The notes below the pieces were generated by a model. The model was not told the DNA's origin. It did not search any database and saw only the letters and a list, made by a program, of their open reading frames with translations. A DNA stretch of 64,000 bases from Mycobacterium ostraviense (lineage in GTDB: Bacteria > Actinomycetota > Actinomycetes > Mycobacteriales > Mycobacteriaceae): positions 2,312,286 through 2,376,285 of the forward strand of contig NZ_NKRE01000001.1 of the NCBI RefSeq assembly GCF_002705925.1, written 5' to 3'. Positions 9,842-18,821 of the stretch are shown in pieces (the first letter of the stretch is position 1; each line of letters begins with the position of its first letter). Position numbers and translations under genes: made by a program.

Positions 9842-10542
9842 CTCCGGCGATCTACCGCACCACCATCACCCATGCGCGACGGGCCCCGGTGCACCACTCG
9901 TTCGAATATCGAAGCTACAGCTGGTATGTCGACGTCGACGACCTGCCGCGGCTGCCGTGGTGGCTACGACCGTTCGCCCGATTTCGCGCCGACGACCACT
10001 TCACCGGGACGCCGCACGGTTCATTGCGGGACCGGTTGGAGGCGTTCTTCAACGATCGCGGCGTCGCTGTTCCCGACGGCAAGATCACCGCGCTGCTGCA
10101 GGCGCGCGTGCTCGGGCATGTCTTCAACCCGTTGAGCGTCTATTGGTGTCACGACCGTGACGGCCGGGTGCGCCATGTGGTGGCCGAAGTGCACAACACC
10201 TATGGGGAACGGCACGCGTACCTGCTGCCGCCGGCCGACCTGCCCGTGGTGACGGCCAAGAAGTTCTACGTCTCGCCATTCAACGATGTCGACGGATACT
10301 ACGTGGTGCGGGCGCCACGGCCCGGCCGCGAGGTCGACGTCACGGTTGCGCTACACGGCGAAAACCACCCGGCGTTCCCGGTTTTCAACGCGAACCTTCG
10401 CGGGACGCGACGACCCGCGACAACCAAAGAAGTCGCGCTCATGCAATGCATTTCACCGTTGGCCCCGTTGGTGGTGGCCGCCCGTATCCGGATACAGGGG
10501 ATCAAGTTGTGGTTACGTCGAGTTCCAGTGGTACCGCGATGA
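9835..10542 (+). CDS. DUF1365 family protein, Rv0448c-like
   Basis: Member of the DUF1365 family, which co-occurs with FAD oxidoreductase and cyclopropane fatty acid synthase genes. Visible landmarks are the N-terminal IYRTTITHARRAPVHHSFEY, the segment LLQARVLGHVFNPLSVYWCH and EVHNTYGERHAYLL. No membrane helix or signal peptide stands out. The ATG at 9835 has an excellent ribosome binding site (AAGGGAGG) inside the end of the previous gene and overlaps it by seven bases. The next gene starts in its stop codon (ATGA). A role in fatty-acid modification is inferred from context only. Confidence 0.88.
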   Translation: MLTPAIYRTTITHARRAPVHHSFEYRSYSWYVDVDDLPRLPWWLRPFARFRADDHFTGTPHGSLRDRLEAFFNDRGVAVPDGKITALLQARVLGHVFNPLSVYWCHDRDGRVRHVVAEVHNTYGERHAYLLPPADLPVVTAKKFYVSPFNDVDGYYVVRAPRPGREVDVTVALHGENHPAFPVFNANLRGTRRPATTKEVALMQCISPLAPLVVAARIRIQGIKLWLRRVPVVPR

Positions 10543-11819
10543 GCATCGAAACGATCCGAACACCTTCGGTCACAATAGATTCCGAGCGCTGGCCGGCTGT
10601 CGCCGAGGTGCCGTCCGGACCGGTCGCCGCGGTGTCGGCGGCCATCGCCGACTGGCTGTTGCGTCGCGCGGTCGCCCGACTGCCGCTGCGACTGGTTTAC
10701 CCGGACGGCACGGCGATCGGCGCCGGCGACGCCACGTCGGCGACGCTGACGGTTCACCGCCCGCAGGCGCTGGCACGACGGATCGGGCGGCACGGCCTGA
10801 TCGGCTTCGGCGAATCCTACCTGGCCGGTGATTGGTCGTCGGAGGATCTCACCAGGGTGCTGACGGTCCTCGCCGAGTCGGTGGCCGACCTGGTGCCGGG
10901 CCCGCTGCAGTGGCTGCGTCCGCTGGCGCCGGCGTTCGAGCCGACGCGGCGCGGTCCCAGCCGCGATCAGGCCCGCCGCAATGTCGCCGAGCACTATGAT
11001 CTGTCGAACGACCTGTTCGCTGAGTTCCTCGACGAGACCATGACATATTCGTCCGCGCTGTTCGACGATCTTCCCGCCTCGTGGCCCGATTTGGCTGCCG
11101 CCCAACGGCGTAAGATCGATCGGCTGCTCGACCTGGCCGGTGTCGGACCGGGCAGCCGGGTGCTCGAGATCGGTACCGGCTGGGGCGAGCTGTGCATCCG
11201 AGCGGCCGCCCGCGGGGCCCGGGTGCGGTCGGTCACGTTATCGGTGGAACAGCAGCGGCTGGCGCGTCAGCGGGTCGCCGCCGAGGGTCTGTCCCATCGG
11301 GTGCAGATCGACTTGTGCGACTACCGCGATGCCCGGTCGGGGCATGAGCCTTATGACGCGATACTCTCGGTCGAGATGATCGAGGCCGTCGGATACCGCT
11401 CCTGGCCAACGTATTTCGCGACGCTGGATCAGCTGGTGCGCCCGGGCGGCCGAGTGGCGATCCAGGCGATCACCATGCCCCACGACCGGATGCTGGCCAC
11501 CCGCAACACCCGCACCTGGATCCAGAAGTACATCTTCCCCGGCGGACTGTTGCCGTCCACGCAGGCCATCGCGGCGATCACCGAGCGCCACACCAGCCTG
11601 CGCACTGTCGACACCGCCTCGCTGCGACCGCACTACGCCGAGACCCTGCGGCTGTGGCGGGAGCGGTTCGTCGAGCGGCGAGACCGGTTGGCACACTTGG
11701 GTTTCGACGAGGTGTTCGCCCGGATGTGGGAGTTCTACCTGGCCTACTCCGAGGCGGGATTCCGGTCCGGGTACCTCGATGTCGTCCAGTGGACGTTCGA
11801 GCGCAAGGATGACCGGTGA
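10539..11819 (+). CDS. ufaA1: Cyclopropane-fatty-acyl-phospholipid synthase-like methyltransferase UfaA1
   Basis: SAM-dependent methyltransferase of the CFA synthase family. Motif I is visible in VLEIGTGWGELCIRAA (about residues 207-222), then an acidic VDLC-type strand (QIDLCDY) and the family motif SVEMIEAVGYRSW. Upstream of the catalytic domain is the ~120-residue N-terminal helical domain of the family, including QARRNVAEHYDLSNDLFAEF. I chose the ATG at 10539, which overlaps the previous stop; this gives 426 aa, close to UfaA1 of M. tuberculosis (427). The longer frame back to 10446 lies inside DUF1365. Likely product: cyclopropanated or methyl-branched acyl chains; the actual substrate is not established. 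Confidence 0.92.
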   Translation: MSIETIRTPSVTIDSERWPAVAEVPSGPVAAVSAAIADWLLRRAVARLPLRLVYPDGTAIGAGDATSATLTVHRPQALARRIGRHGLIGFGESYLAGDWSSEDLTRVLTVLAESVADLVPGPLQWLRPLAPAFEPTRRGPSRDQARRNVAEHYDLSNDLFAEFLDETMTYSSALFDDLPASWPDLAAAQRRKIDRLLDLAGVGPGSRVLEIGTGWGELCIRAAARGARVRSVTLSVEQQRLARQRVAAEGLSHRVQIDLCDYRDARSGHEPYDAILSVEMIEAVGYRSWPTYFATLDQLVRPGGRVAIQAITMPHDRMLATRNTRTWIQKYIFPGGLLPSTQAIAAITERHTSLRTVDTASLRPHYAETLRLWRERFVERRDRLAHLGFDEVFARMWEFYLAYSEAGFRSGYLDVVQWTFERKDDR

Positions 11820-12610
11820 ACGAGACCGACATCTTCCTGGTATCGGGCGCTGCGGCGCTGGCACTGGTCGCGGTGCATTCGACGGCATTCCTGATCGGCA
11901 AGTGGCTCGGCCGCTACAACGTCGTCGACGTCGCCTGGGGGTTGGGGTTCATCGCAGTAGCAGCGGTGGCGGCCGTATTCGGCACCGGAGACCCGACCCG
12001 GCGGTGGCTGCTGCTGGCACTGGTGACGGTGTGGGGTCTGCGGCTGAGCTGGCACATGTACCGCAAGACCGCCGGCAAGGGTGAGGATCCCCGCTACGCC
12101 GATCTGCTGCGCGGTGCCACCACAGCTCAGGTGCTGCGCAAGGTCTTCGGACTGCAGGCATTCCTGACGCTGTTCATCTCCTTCCCGCTGCAGTTGTCGG
12201 CGGTCACCGGGCCCACCCCGAAGCCATTGCTGGCGGTCACCGGTGTGGGCGTGGCGGTGTGGCTGGTCGGGCTCGTCTTCGAAGCGCTCGGCGACCGCCA
12301 GTTGCGGGTCTTCAAATCCGACCCGGCCAATCGCGGGGCCATCATGGACCGCGGCCTGTGGGCCTGGACCCGCCACCCCAATTACTTCGGTGACGCCTGT
12401 GTCTGGTGGGGGTTGTGGCTGATCACCATCAACGGCTGGGTGCCGCTGCTCACGGTGGTCTCGCCGTTGTTGATGACCTACTTCCTGGTCGACGTGAGCG
12501 GGGCCCGGCTGACCGAGAAGTATATGAAGGGCCGTCCCGGTTTCGGCGAATACCAGCGCCGGACAGCGTATTTCGTGCCGCGGCCACCGCGATCGGCGCG
12601 TCAGTTATGA
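11816..12610 (+). CDS. DUF1295 membrane protein (steroid 5-alpha-reductase-like fold), Rv0446c-like
   Basis: Integral membrane protein with about six helices. The C-terminal part carries the DUF1295/ICMT-like signature: LWAWTRHPNYFGDACVWWG, a pattern of an NADPH- or SAM-dependent membrane reductase/methyltransferase, and a final GFGEYQRRT. It starts with GTG overlapping the ufaA1 stop (GTGA) and ends with a TGA that overlaps a possible alternative ATG of sigK. Together with the three preceding genes it forms the lipid-modifying part of the SigK operon. Confidence 0.88.
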   Translation: MNETDIFLVSGAAALALVAVHSTAFLIGKWLGRYNVVDVAWGLGFIAVAAVAAVFGTGDPTRRWLLLALVTVWGLRLSWHMYRKTAGKGEDPRYADLLRGATTAQVLRKVFGLQAFLTLFISFPLQLSAVTGPTPKPLLAVTGVGVAVWLVGLVFEALGDRQLRVFKSDPANRGAIMDRGLWAWTRHPNYFGDACVWWGLWLITINGWVPLLTVVSPLLMTYFLVDVSGARLTEKYMKGRPGFGEYQRRTAYFVPRPPRSARQL

Positions 12611-12641
12611 CCGGTGTGGCGATTTCGGTGCTGGTTGACGA

Positions 12642-12647
12642 TAGGCT
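12642..12647 (+). promoter_or_regulatory. -10 element for an internal, leaderless sigK transcript
   Basis: TAGGCT is followed by seven bases and then the ATG at 12655. There is no Shine-Dalgarno sequence before that ATG. This supports both the start site and an internal promoter inside the operon. Confidence 0.45.
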
Positions 12648-12654
12648 ACCGTCG

Positions 12655-13218
12655 ATGACGGGACCGCCACGGCTGAGCAGCGACCTCAGCGCCCTGTTGC
12701 ACCAGATCGCACGGGGCGACCGCGACGCGTTCGCAACGTTCTACGACCACACCAAAACCCGGGTGTACGGACTGGTGACGCGGGTGTTGCGGGACCCGGG
12801 CTACAGCGAAGAAACCACTCAGGAGATCTATCTCGAGGTGTGGCGCACGGCGTCGGAGTACGACGCCGTCAAAGGCTCGCCGCTGGCCTGGTTGCTGACC
12901 ATGGCACACCGGCGCGCCGTCGACCGGGTACGTGCCGAGCAAGCCGGCAGCCAGCGGGAATCACGCTACGGCGTGGCCAATATCGACCCGGCGAGTGACG
13001 TCGTCGCCGACTCCGCGATCGCCGGTGACGAACGCCGCCGGGTCGCCGCCTGCCTGGGCGGGTTGACCGACGCGCAGCGGGAGTGCATCGAACTGGCCTA
13101 CTACGGCGGCCTGACGTACGCCGAGGTGTCGCACCGGCTGGCCACCAACCTGTCGACGATCAAATCTCGCATGCGGGACGCGTTGCGCGGTCTGCGGAAC
13201 TGCCTGGGTATGTCATGA
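12655..13218 (+). CDS. sigK: ECF RNA polymerase sigma factor SigK
   Basis: Extracytoplasmic-function sigma factor of 187 aa, the same length as M. tuberculosis SigK. Region 2 contains [15 protein letters not shown] and a tryptophan-rich [17 protein letters not shown]; region 4 is [14 protein letters not shown] followed by [13 protein letters not shown]. In M. tuberculosis SigK drives its own operon and the mpt70/mpt83 antigen genes. The start MTGPPRLSS agrees with the known protein and with the TAGGCT hexamer seven bases upstream; an alternative ATG at 12607 overlaps the previous stop and would add 16 residues. The stop overlaps the rskA start (ATGA). Confidence 0.95.
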   Translation: MTGPPRLSSDLSALLHQIARGDRDAFATFYDHTKTRVYGLVTRVLRDPGYSEETTQEIYLEVWRTASEYDAVKGSPLAWLLTMAHRRAVDRVRAEQAGSQRESRYGVANIDPASDVVADSAIAGDERRRVAACLGGLTDAQRECIELAYYGGLTYAEVSHRLATNLSTIKSRMRDALRGLRNCLGMS

Positions 13219-13913
13219 CCGAGCCGACCGATTTCGGACTGTTGGAGCTGGCGATCCCGTATGCCCTGCATGCGATGTCCGACGAGGAGCGAGTCGACAT
13301 CGAGCGAATGGTCGCCGCTGCGCCGTCGGCGGTGACGGCCGCCTTCAACGAAGAAGTTCGCGCGGTTCGCGAGACGATGGCGATAGTGTCGGCGACGACG
13401 GCCACCGAACCGCCGGAAGGTCTGCGCGCGGCCGTCCTGGACAGCGTCAAGCCAACCACCGGCCGCCGTCAGTCACGTTGGCGTACGGCCGTTTTCGCGT
13501 CCGCAGCCGCTATCGTGGTAGGGCTGGGCGCGTTCGGCCTGGGGACAGTGCTGCGGCCGCCGGCGCCGCCCACGGTCGCCGAGCAGGTCCTGGGCGCACC
13601 GGATGTGCAGACGGTCTCCCGCCCGTTGGGCAACGGGACCGCCACGGTGATGTTCTCCCACGACCGCAATGCCGGCGTGCTGGTGATGAACAACGTGCCG
13701 CCACCGTCCCCGGGCACCGTCTATCAGATGTGGCTGCTGGGCGCCAACGGTCCGACCTCGGCGGGGACCATGGGCCCGGCGGCGGTGGCGCCGTCGACGA
13801 AGGCCACGCTGACCAACCTCGGGAACTCGACCGCGCTGGCGTTCACCGTCGAACCCGGCACCGGTTCTACGCAGCCGACCGGCGCGATCTTGGCCGAGCT
13901 GCCGCTGCGTTAG
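13215..13913 (+). CDS. rskA: Anti-sigma-K factor RskA
   Basis: Membrane anti-sigma factor that holds SigK inactive until released by regulated proteolysis. The N-terminal ~85 residues are the cytosolic sigma-binding domain ([18 protein letters not shown]), a single membrane helix spans about residues 92-112 ([20 protein letters not shown]), and the extracytoplasmic rest is the RskA C-terminal domain ([12 protein letters not shown]). The 232 aa length equals M. tuberculosis RskA. No frameshift or internal stop is seen. Confidence 0.94.
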   Translation: MTEPTDFGLLELAIPYALHAMSDEERVDIERMVAAAPSAVTAAFNEEVRAVRETMAIVSATTATEPPEGLRAAVLDSVKPTTGRRQSRWRTAVFASAAAIVVGLGAFGLGTVLRPPAPPTVAEQVLGAPDVQTVSRPLGNGTATVMFSHDRNAGVLVMNNVPPPSPGTVYQMWLLGANGPTSAGTMGPAAVAPSTKATLTNLGNSTALAFTVEPGTGSTQPTGAILAELPLR

Positions 13914-13977
13914 TACGGTGCCGGCTCGCCCGGCAGCCATGGCCGCCACTCGCGATCTGGCGACGCTACTTCAGCAG

Positions 13978-14835
13978 CTACTTCCACAGACTTCCCAGCA
14001 TCGCGGCCAGCACGCCCAGCGCCACCAGTGCCGCACCGGCGGCCAGCGTCAGGTTCAGCCACAGGTGCAGGCTGCCCTCCGCCGTAGCGACCATGACGTC
14101 GGCCACCCGCCGGATATCACCGGTGGTCCGATTGAGCGCGTCGTTGACATACCGGGTGCCGATCTCGATACCCGCCCAGCCGGCGGCGCCGACGAGCAGC
14201 GCCGACACGCCGAGGCTGGTCAGCGCCTTGCCTCGGCGGCGCGCGGTGGCCAGCATCAGCAACGCGCAGCCGGCACTCGATGCTGCGGCGCCGATACTGA
14301 CCCACGGGCCCCACACCGCCAGCCGCCGCAGCTGTCCCTGGTGCACCGACTCAGGCAGCGACACCGTCAGCGGAACCTTCAGTGTCGCCGGCACCGTGAC
14401 GTGGTAGCCGCTCAAAACCTGCTGCATCGAGCTGTCGTTGAGCATCGGGGCCAGATCAACCACCCATTGGTCACCGGTGCGGCCGGACTGCGGCTCGCCG
14501 AACAACCAGCGGTGCGCGACCCGGTTGGCCTGGGCGAACAGCGGCGGAAACGCGGGGCCGGCGGTGAATGCGGCCGCGGCATCGTGCACGGTCGAGCTGT
14601 CGACCGGATGGCTCGGATAGCTCGGCCCCCTGCGCTCGGCGATGAGCGCGGTTGCGCGGGTGGTGAGTTCGGCCGCCATGGCGGACTGCAGAACGGGATC
14701 GGCCGCGGCGGTCCGGGCCAGCTCGGCGTAGCCGTCCTCGTCGATGATCGTGATCTGCGCCCACGCCGCCGGCACCGCTACCGCCAGCGCGACCGTGGTG
14801 GCCAGCCACAACACCAACGTCGCAACGAATCGCAC
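13978..14835 (-). CDS. Hypothetical exported membrane protein, 285 aa
   Basis: I do not recognise this family. The N-terminus is a clear signal peptide or anchor ending near AWAQ (residue 26), followed by about 145 extracytoplasmic residues (Ala-rich, with QVLSGYHVTVPATLKVPLTV) and then three predicted membrane helices at roughly 174-196, 205-226 and 258-282. The start is GTG at 14835. It converges with rskA (65 bases between the stops) and runs in the same direction as the DinB-like gene with 21 bases between, so the two may be co-transcribed. Confidence 0.75.
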   Translation of the reverse strand: MRFVATLVLWLATTVALAVAVPAAWAQITIIDEDGYAELARTAAADPVLQSAMAAELTTRATALIAERRGPSYPSHPVDSSTVHDAAAAFTAGPAFPPLFAQANRVAHRWLFGEPQSGRTGDQWVVDLAPMLNDSSMQQVLSGYHVTVPATLKVPLTVSLPESVHQGQLRRLAVWGPWVSIGAAASSAGCALLMLATARRRGKALTSLGVSALLVGAAGWAGIEIGTRYVNDALNRTTGDIRRVADVMVATAEGSLHLWLNLTLAAGAALVALGVLAAMLGSLWK

Positions 14836-14856
14836 GCCTTGAAACCTACTCGGCAG

Positions 14857-15390
14857 CTACTGCGCCTGCGGCACGATCCCACGCAGGTAGGCGGCCTGGC
14901 CGAGATGTTGTGCGCAGTCGTCGATGATGCTGACCAAGCGCATGCTGGCGGTCACCGGCGGGTCCCAGTTGGTGTCCACGATGCGGGACAGCTCGACCGC
15001 GGTCACGCCGGCGACGTATTCGAGGGTGAGCTGGTGCACCGCGTAGTAGTAACCGTGCAGCAGGCCCGCCGGTGCGCGCACCTTGCCCACATCGGCGGGG
15101 CTGTGCCCGTAGCCGGTGTCGTCGCGCGGTAGGTCAAGGCCGAACCGGTCGACCCAGCCGTCGCGGGTCCACACCTGTTCCACGCCGGCGATGTGGGCCA
15201 GCTGGATGTCCTGGACGCGGGCACTGTGCCAGAGCAACCACGCGATGCTGTTGGCGCTCGGGGTCGGCCGGTAGGTGGCGACGTCGTCGGTCAGGCCGTC
15301 GGTGAGGTCGTCGGCGTGTTCGATCAGGCGGGTGAACGCGTCGCGCAGCAGCTCCTGGGCCGGGGCATCGTTGGCATCGGTGCTGGCCAT
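14857..15390 (-). CDS. DinB/DUF664-like four-helix protein, Rv0443-like
   Basis: Protein of 177 aa resembling the DinB/YfiT-DUF664 superfamily, small helical bundles that often bind a metal through histidines and in some members use mycothiol. Visible landmarks are SANSIAWLLWHSARVQDIQLAHI and the C-terminal VSIIDDCAQHLGQAAYLRG with histidine in the expected helices. The genomic place equals Rv0443 in H37Rv. The substrate is unknown. It is divergent from the amidohydrolase at 15458. Confidence 0.82.
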   Translation of the reverse strand: MASTDANDAPAQELLRDAFTRLIEHADDLTDGLTDDVATYRPTPSANSIAWLLWHSARVQDIQLAHIAGVEQVWTRDGWVDRFGLDLPRDDTGYGHSPADVGKVRAPAGLLHGYYYAVHQLTLEYVAGVTAVELSRIVDTNWDPPVTASMRLVSIIDDCAQHLGQAAYLRGIVPQAQ

Positions 15391-15445
15391 ACCGGCGACT
15401 TTACGGGCCGGCGCAGGATTCTGGCACCACCCGCCGCGGCGGTCG

Positions 15446-15451
15446 TAGATT
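15446..15451 (+). promoter_or_regulatory. -10 element of a leaderless amidohydrolase transcript
   Basis: TAGATT is followed by six bases (AATTAG) and then the ATG at 15458; no Shine-Dalgarno sequence precedes it. The AT-rich patch stands out in the 67-base divergent gap. Confidence 0.55.
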
Positions 15452-15457
15452 AATTAG

Positions 15458-17185
15458 ATGACCTATGACCTGCTCATCCGCAACGGCACCATCGTCGACG
15501 GGTCGGGCGGCGAACCGTATGTCGGCGACGTCGCGGTGCAAGACGGTGTCATCACAGCGGTCGGGTCAGTCAACAGCGAATTCGCCAAGCGGCAGATCGA
15601 CGCGACCGGTCTGCTGGTCACCCCAGGTTTCGTCGACCTGCATACCCACTACGACGGCCAGGCCATCTGGTCCGACCGGCTGACACCGTCGTCGGCGCAC
15701 GGGGTGACCACGGTGGTGATGGGCAACTGCGGGGTCGGCTTCGCGCCCTGCCGCCAGCAGGACCACGACGTGCTCGTCGACGTGATGGCCGGCGTGGAGG
15801 ACATTCCCGGCGTGGTCATGACCGACGGCCTGCCGTGGACCTGGGAAACCTTCCCCGAGTACCTGGACGCGCTCGAGGCGCGCAAACGCGACATCGATGT
15901 GGCCGTCTACCTGCCGCATTCTCCGTTGCGGGTTTACGTGATGGGGCAGCGCGGCGCCGACCGCGAACCGGCCACCCCTGAAGACCTGGCCGCGATGCGG
16001 GCCCTGGCCAAGGAGGCCGTCGAGGCCGGCGCGCTGGGGTTCGCGTCGTCGCGGCTGACCATCCACAAGACCGAGAGCGGCTCGCCGATCCCCAGCTACG
16101 ACGCCGCGCGGGAGGAGATCGAGGAGATCGCCAGGGGTGTGGTCGACGGCGGCGGCGGGCTGCTGCAGTTCGTGCCCGACATCCCGGCCGGCGGCTATCA
16201 GCCGGTTTTGCAGCTGGTGTTCGACGTCGCCGAGGACTTGGGGCTGCCGGTCACCTTCACGCTGGTGGTCGCCAACGCCGGCAACCGGACGTGGCCGGAC
16301 GCCATCACCATGGTGGAGAAGGCCAATGCTGCAGGTGGCGATATCACCGCGCAACTGCTGCCCCGCCCGATCGGGCTGATCATCGGGCTGCAGCTGTCCG
16401 CCAACCCGTTCGTGCTGTACCCGAGCTACCGGGAGATCGCGCATCTGCCGCTCGCGCAGCGGGTCGCCGAGATGCGCAAGCCCGAGGTGCGTGCGCGCAT
16501 CCTGGCCGACAAACCCGGCCACGGCCATCCGATCCTGTATGTGGCCCAGGCCTGGGACTGGATCTTCCCGCTGGGCGACAGCCCCGATTACGAGCCGGAC
16601 CCGTCGGGCAGCATCGGGGCCCGCGCCCGGGCCCGGGGGGTGAACCCGATGGAGGAGGCCTACGACCGGCTGCTCGACGACGACGGTCACGCCATGCTGC
16701 TGGTCGCCACGAGCAATCTGGAGAACAACTCGCTGGACACCGTCGGCAAACTGCTGCACCGCGACGACGTGGTGCTCGGCCTCGGCGACGGCGGCGCCCA
16801 CTACGGCATGATCTGCGACGCCAGCTACTCGACGTATTTCTTGGCGCACTGGGCGCGCGACCGGGCGTCCTGGCGGTTCACGGTGGCCGAGGCCGTGCGC
16901 GAACTCACCTCTGTTCCGGCCCGGGTGGCCGGGCTGGCCGACCGCGGACGCATCGCCGTCGGCTACAAGGCCGACCTCAATGTCATCGACCACGGCGCGC
17001 TGCGGCTGCACAAACCGGTCATCAGATACGACCTGCCCGCCGGAGGGCGGCGCCTGGACCAGACCGCCGAGGGCTACGTCGCGACCGTCGTCTCGGGCGA
17101 GGTGATCGCCGAGAACGGGGTGCCCACCGCCGCCCGACCCGGCAAGCTGGTCCGCGGACGTCGGTCCGCTCCGGTCCCTGCCTGA
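15458..17185 (+). CDS. Amidohydrolase-superfamily protein, N-acyl-D-amino-acid deacylase type
   Basis: Metal-dependent hydrolase of the D-aminoacylase branch, 575 aa. The N-terminal beta-sandwich begins YDLLIRNGTIVDGSG, and the TIM barrel starts with the metal-binding HTHYDGQ (residues 62-68, H62 and H64). Other landmarks are GNCGVGFAPC and, near the end, the family segment PARVAGLADRGRIAVGYKAD. The true substrate of mycobacterial members is not known to me; N-acyl-D-amino acids, hydantoin-like or dipeptide amides are all possible. I do not recall an equivalent at this place in H37Rv, so it is either a lineage gain here or a loss there. Confidence 0.85.
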   Translation: MTYDLLIRNGTIVDGSGGEPYVGDVAVQDGVITAVGSVNSEFAKRQIDATGLLVTPGFVDLHTHYDGQAIWSDRLTPSSAHGVTTVVMGNCGVGFAPCRQQDHDVLVDVMAGVEDIPGVVMTDGLPWTWETFPEYLDALEARKRDIDVAVYLPHSPLRVYVMGQRGADREPATPEDLAAMRALAKEAVEAGALGFASSRLTIHKTESGSPIPSYDAAREEIEEIARGVVDGGGGLLQFVPDIPAGGYQPVLQLVFDVAEDLGLPVTFTLVVANAGNRTWPDAITMVEKANAAGGDITAQLLPRPIGLIIGLQLSANPFVLYPSYREIAHLPLAQRVAEMRKPEVRARILADKPGHGHPILYVAQAWDWIFPLGDSPDYEPDPSGSIGARARARGVNPMEEAYDRLLDDDGHAMLLVATSNLENNSLDTVGKLLHRDDVVLGLGDGGAHYGMICDASYSTYFLAHWARDRASWRFTVAEAVRELTSVPARVAGLADRGRIAVGYKADLNVIDHGALRLHKPVIRYDLPAGGRRLDQTAEGYVATVVSGEVIAENGVPTAARPGKLVRGRRSAPVPA

Positions 17186-17268
17186 GCACTTAGGGGGTTC
17201 CTGTGCAGCGGGTATGGATATGCAGTTTTCCCGCGCCGATAATGGCCACGTCGAGGGGCTCGGGCGGG

Positions 17269-17274
17269 TAGTTT
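17269..17274 (+). promoter_or_regulatory. -10 element of a leaderless PPE transcript
   Basis: TAGTTT is followed by six bases and then the GTG at 17281, with no ribosome binding site in the preceding 20 bases. Confidence 0.5.
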
Positions 17275-17280
17275 GGGCTA

Positions 17281-18738
17281 GTGACAAACCCGCATTTCGC
17301 GTGGTTGCCGCCAGAGATCAATTCGGCATTGATGTTCGCCGGTCCCGGCGCGGGACCGCTCCTTGCCGCGGCCGGGGCCTGGAACGGCTTGGCCGAGGAA
17401 TTGGCGTCGTCGATGTCGTCGTTCAGCTCGGTAGTCGCCGAGCTGACCAACGGCTCTTGGCTGGGTCCGTCGGCGGCGGCGATGATGGCCGTCGCGACCC
17501 AATACATGGCGTGGCTCAGCGCGGCCGCGACGCAGGCCGAGCAAGTCGCGGCTCAGGCCGCGGCCACGGCGACGGCCTTCGAGGCGGCGCTGGCGGCCAC
17601 GGTGCAGCCCGCGGTGGTCGCGGCCAACCGTGGCCTGATGCAGGTGCTGGCGGCCACGAACTGGCTGGGTTTCAACACTCCGGCCATCATGGACATCGAG
17701 GGCGCCTATGAGCAGATGTGGGCGATGGATGTGGCAGCGATGGCGGCATACCACGCCGACGCCTCCGCGGCCGCCTCACTATTGGCGCCCTGGCAACAGG
17801 TGCTGCGCAACCTCGGCATCGACATCGGCAAGAACGGCGCGATCAACCTCGGCTTCGGCAACACCGGCAGGGGAAACATCGGTATCGGCAACACCGGCAG
17901 CGGCAACCTGGGCATCGGCAACACCGGCAGCAGCAACATCGGCAGCGGCAACACCGGCAACAACAACGTCGGCGTGGGCAACCTGGGCAATAGCAACATC
18001 GGCTTCGCCAGTACCGGCAATCGTGACGTCGGGTTTGGGCTGACCGGCAATAACCAGGTCGGTTTCGGCGGCTTCAATTCCGGTAGCGGCAACATCGGCT
18101 TCGGTAACTCCGGCACCGGCAACGTCGGCTTTTTCAACTCCGGCAACGGGAACCTGGGAATCGGCAACTCGGGCTTCCTCAATAACGGGTTTGGGAACTC
18201 GGGAAACATCAACACCGGCTTCGGCAACGGCGCCATGAGCGCGGGCCTGTGGCAATCAGTGATGCAAAACAACGTGCCGGGCACGGCCGGCTTGGACGTG
18301 GGCTTGGCCAACTCCGCGAGCTACGCAACCGGTGGCACGGCGACCTTGAGCTCGAGCATTCTCAGCTCCGCCCTCGGTCAGACGGGCGGCGTGCACCCGG
18401 GTCTGGCAAACGCGCTCAACCCGGCCCCGGCCACACCCCCGGCGGCAACGCCGATCACCCCTCCCGCCGCAGTTGACCCCGCGGCCGCGACCAGCGGCGG
18501 CGCCAATGCCGGCACCGGCTCACCGGCGAATGCCGGACTGCGAAGCGCGGGCAGCGGGTACACCGGTTTCTACAACTCGGGCAGCAACGATTCGGCTGTG
18601 CGCAACACCCCCGTCCGTGAGCCGGTCAGCGGCGCTCCGGGCGTTCCTGGGTCGGGCATCCCCAAGTCGACCTTCTACCCCAGCCGCGAACCGGCCGACC
18701 CCGGCACCGGCATCAAGCTGCCGGTCCGGTCAGACTAG
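17281..18738 (+). CDS. PPE-MPTR family protein, PPE10-like
   Basis: Mycobacterial PPE protein of 485 aa (H37Rv PPE10, Rv0442c, has 487). The conserved N-terminal PPE domain (about residues 1-175) has Pro10-Pro11-Glu12 and the WLGPSA motif near residue 60. Residues about 185-320 are major polymorphic tandem repeats of the N-x-G-x-G-N-x-G pentapeptide type (FGNTGRGNIGIGNTGSGNLG and on). The C-terminal 160 residues are Pro/Ala/Gly-rich and disordered. Such proteins are usually secreted by ESX-5. No PE gene or ESX gene is adjacent. It sits between the amidohydrolase and the PNPOx-like gene, as in H37Rv. Confidence 0.92.
   Translation: MTNPHFAWLPPEINSALMFAGPGAGPLLAAAGAWNGLAEELASSMSSFSSVVAELTNGSWLGPSAAAMMAVATQYMAWLSAAATQAEQVAAQAAATATAFEAALAATVQPAVVAANRGLMQVLAATNWLGFNTPAIMDIEGAYEQMWAMDVAAMAAYHADASAAASLLAPWQQVLRNLGIDIGKNGAINLGFGNTGRGNIGIGNTGSGNLGIGNTGSSNIGSGNTGNNNVGVGNLGNSNIGFASTGNRDVGFGLTGNNQVGFGGFNSGSGNIGFGNSGTGNVGFFNSGNGNLGIGNSGFLNNGFGNSGNINTGFGNGAMSAGLWQSVMQNNVPGTAGLDVGLANSASYATGGTATLSSSILSSALGQTGGVHPGLANALNPAPATPPAATPITPPAAVDPAAATSGGANAGTGSPANAGLRSAGSGYTGFYNSGSNDSAVRNTPVREPVSGAPGVPGSGIPKSTFYPSREPADPGTGIKLPVRSD
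17836..18230 (+). repeat. MPTR tandem pentapeptide-coding repeats inside the PPE gene
   Basis: About 395 bases made of degenerate 15- and 30-base units coding for GN-T/S-G-x-x-N-I/V-G-x. The units vary at third positions and in spacer residues (early units GIGNTG, later units GFGNSG). Such repeats are prone to recombination and copy-number change. Confidence 0.85.
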
Positions 18739-18769
18739 CCCCGACTAGCTAGCCCCGATCGGCCCCGAC
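18736..18769 (+). repeat. Short imperfect repeats after the PPE gene
   Basis: TAGCCCCGAC, TAGCCCCGAT and CGGCCCCGAC follow each other within 34 bases, starting at the PPE stop codon. The function is unknown; they may be slippage remnants. Confidence 0.4.
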
Positions 18770-18808
18770 CAGCTCAGCAGCGCACGTCGGCCCGTCTTTA
18801 CCGGCGCC

Positions 18809-18814
18809 TATCCT
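18809..18814 (+). promoter_or_regulatory. -10 element before the PNPOx-like gene
   Basis: TATCCT is followed by seven bases and the ATG at 18822; no Shine-Dalgarno sequence is visible. Fits a leaderless start. Confidence 0.5.
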
Positions 18815-18821
18815 CGATTGC

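Noticed and set aside
12607..12654. Alternative upstream start of sigK at the ATGA overlap
   Set aside because: Not excluded, but the shorter start matches the known protein N-terminus and has a correctly spaced -10; mentioned as alternative only.
15566..17287. 573-codon open frame opposite the amidohydrolase
   Set aside because: Shadow of a gene with clear metal-binding motifs; the antisense product is Gln/His/Arg-rich and without similarity.
17836..18230. CRISPR-like periodicity
   Set aside because: The repeats are codon-periodic MPTR units within a PPE gene; there are no constant repeats with unique spacers and no cas genes.
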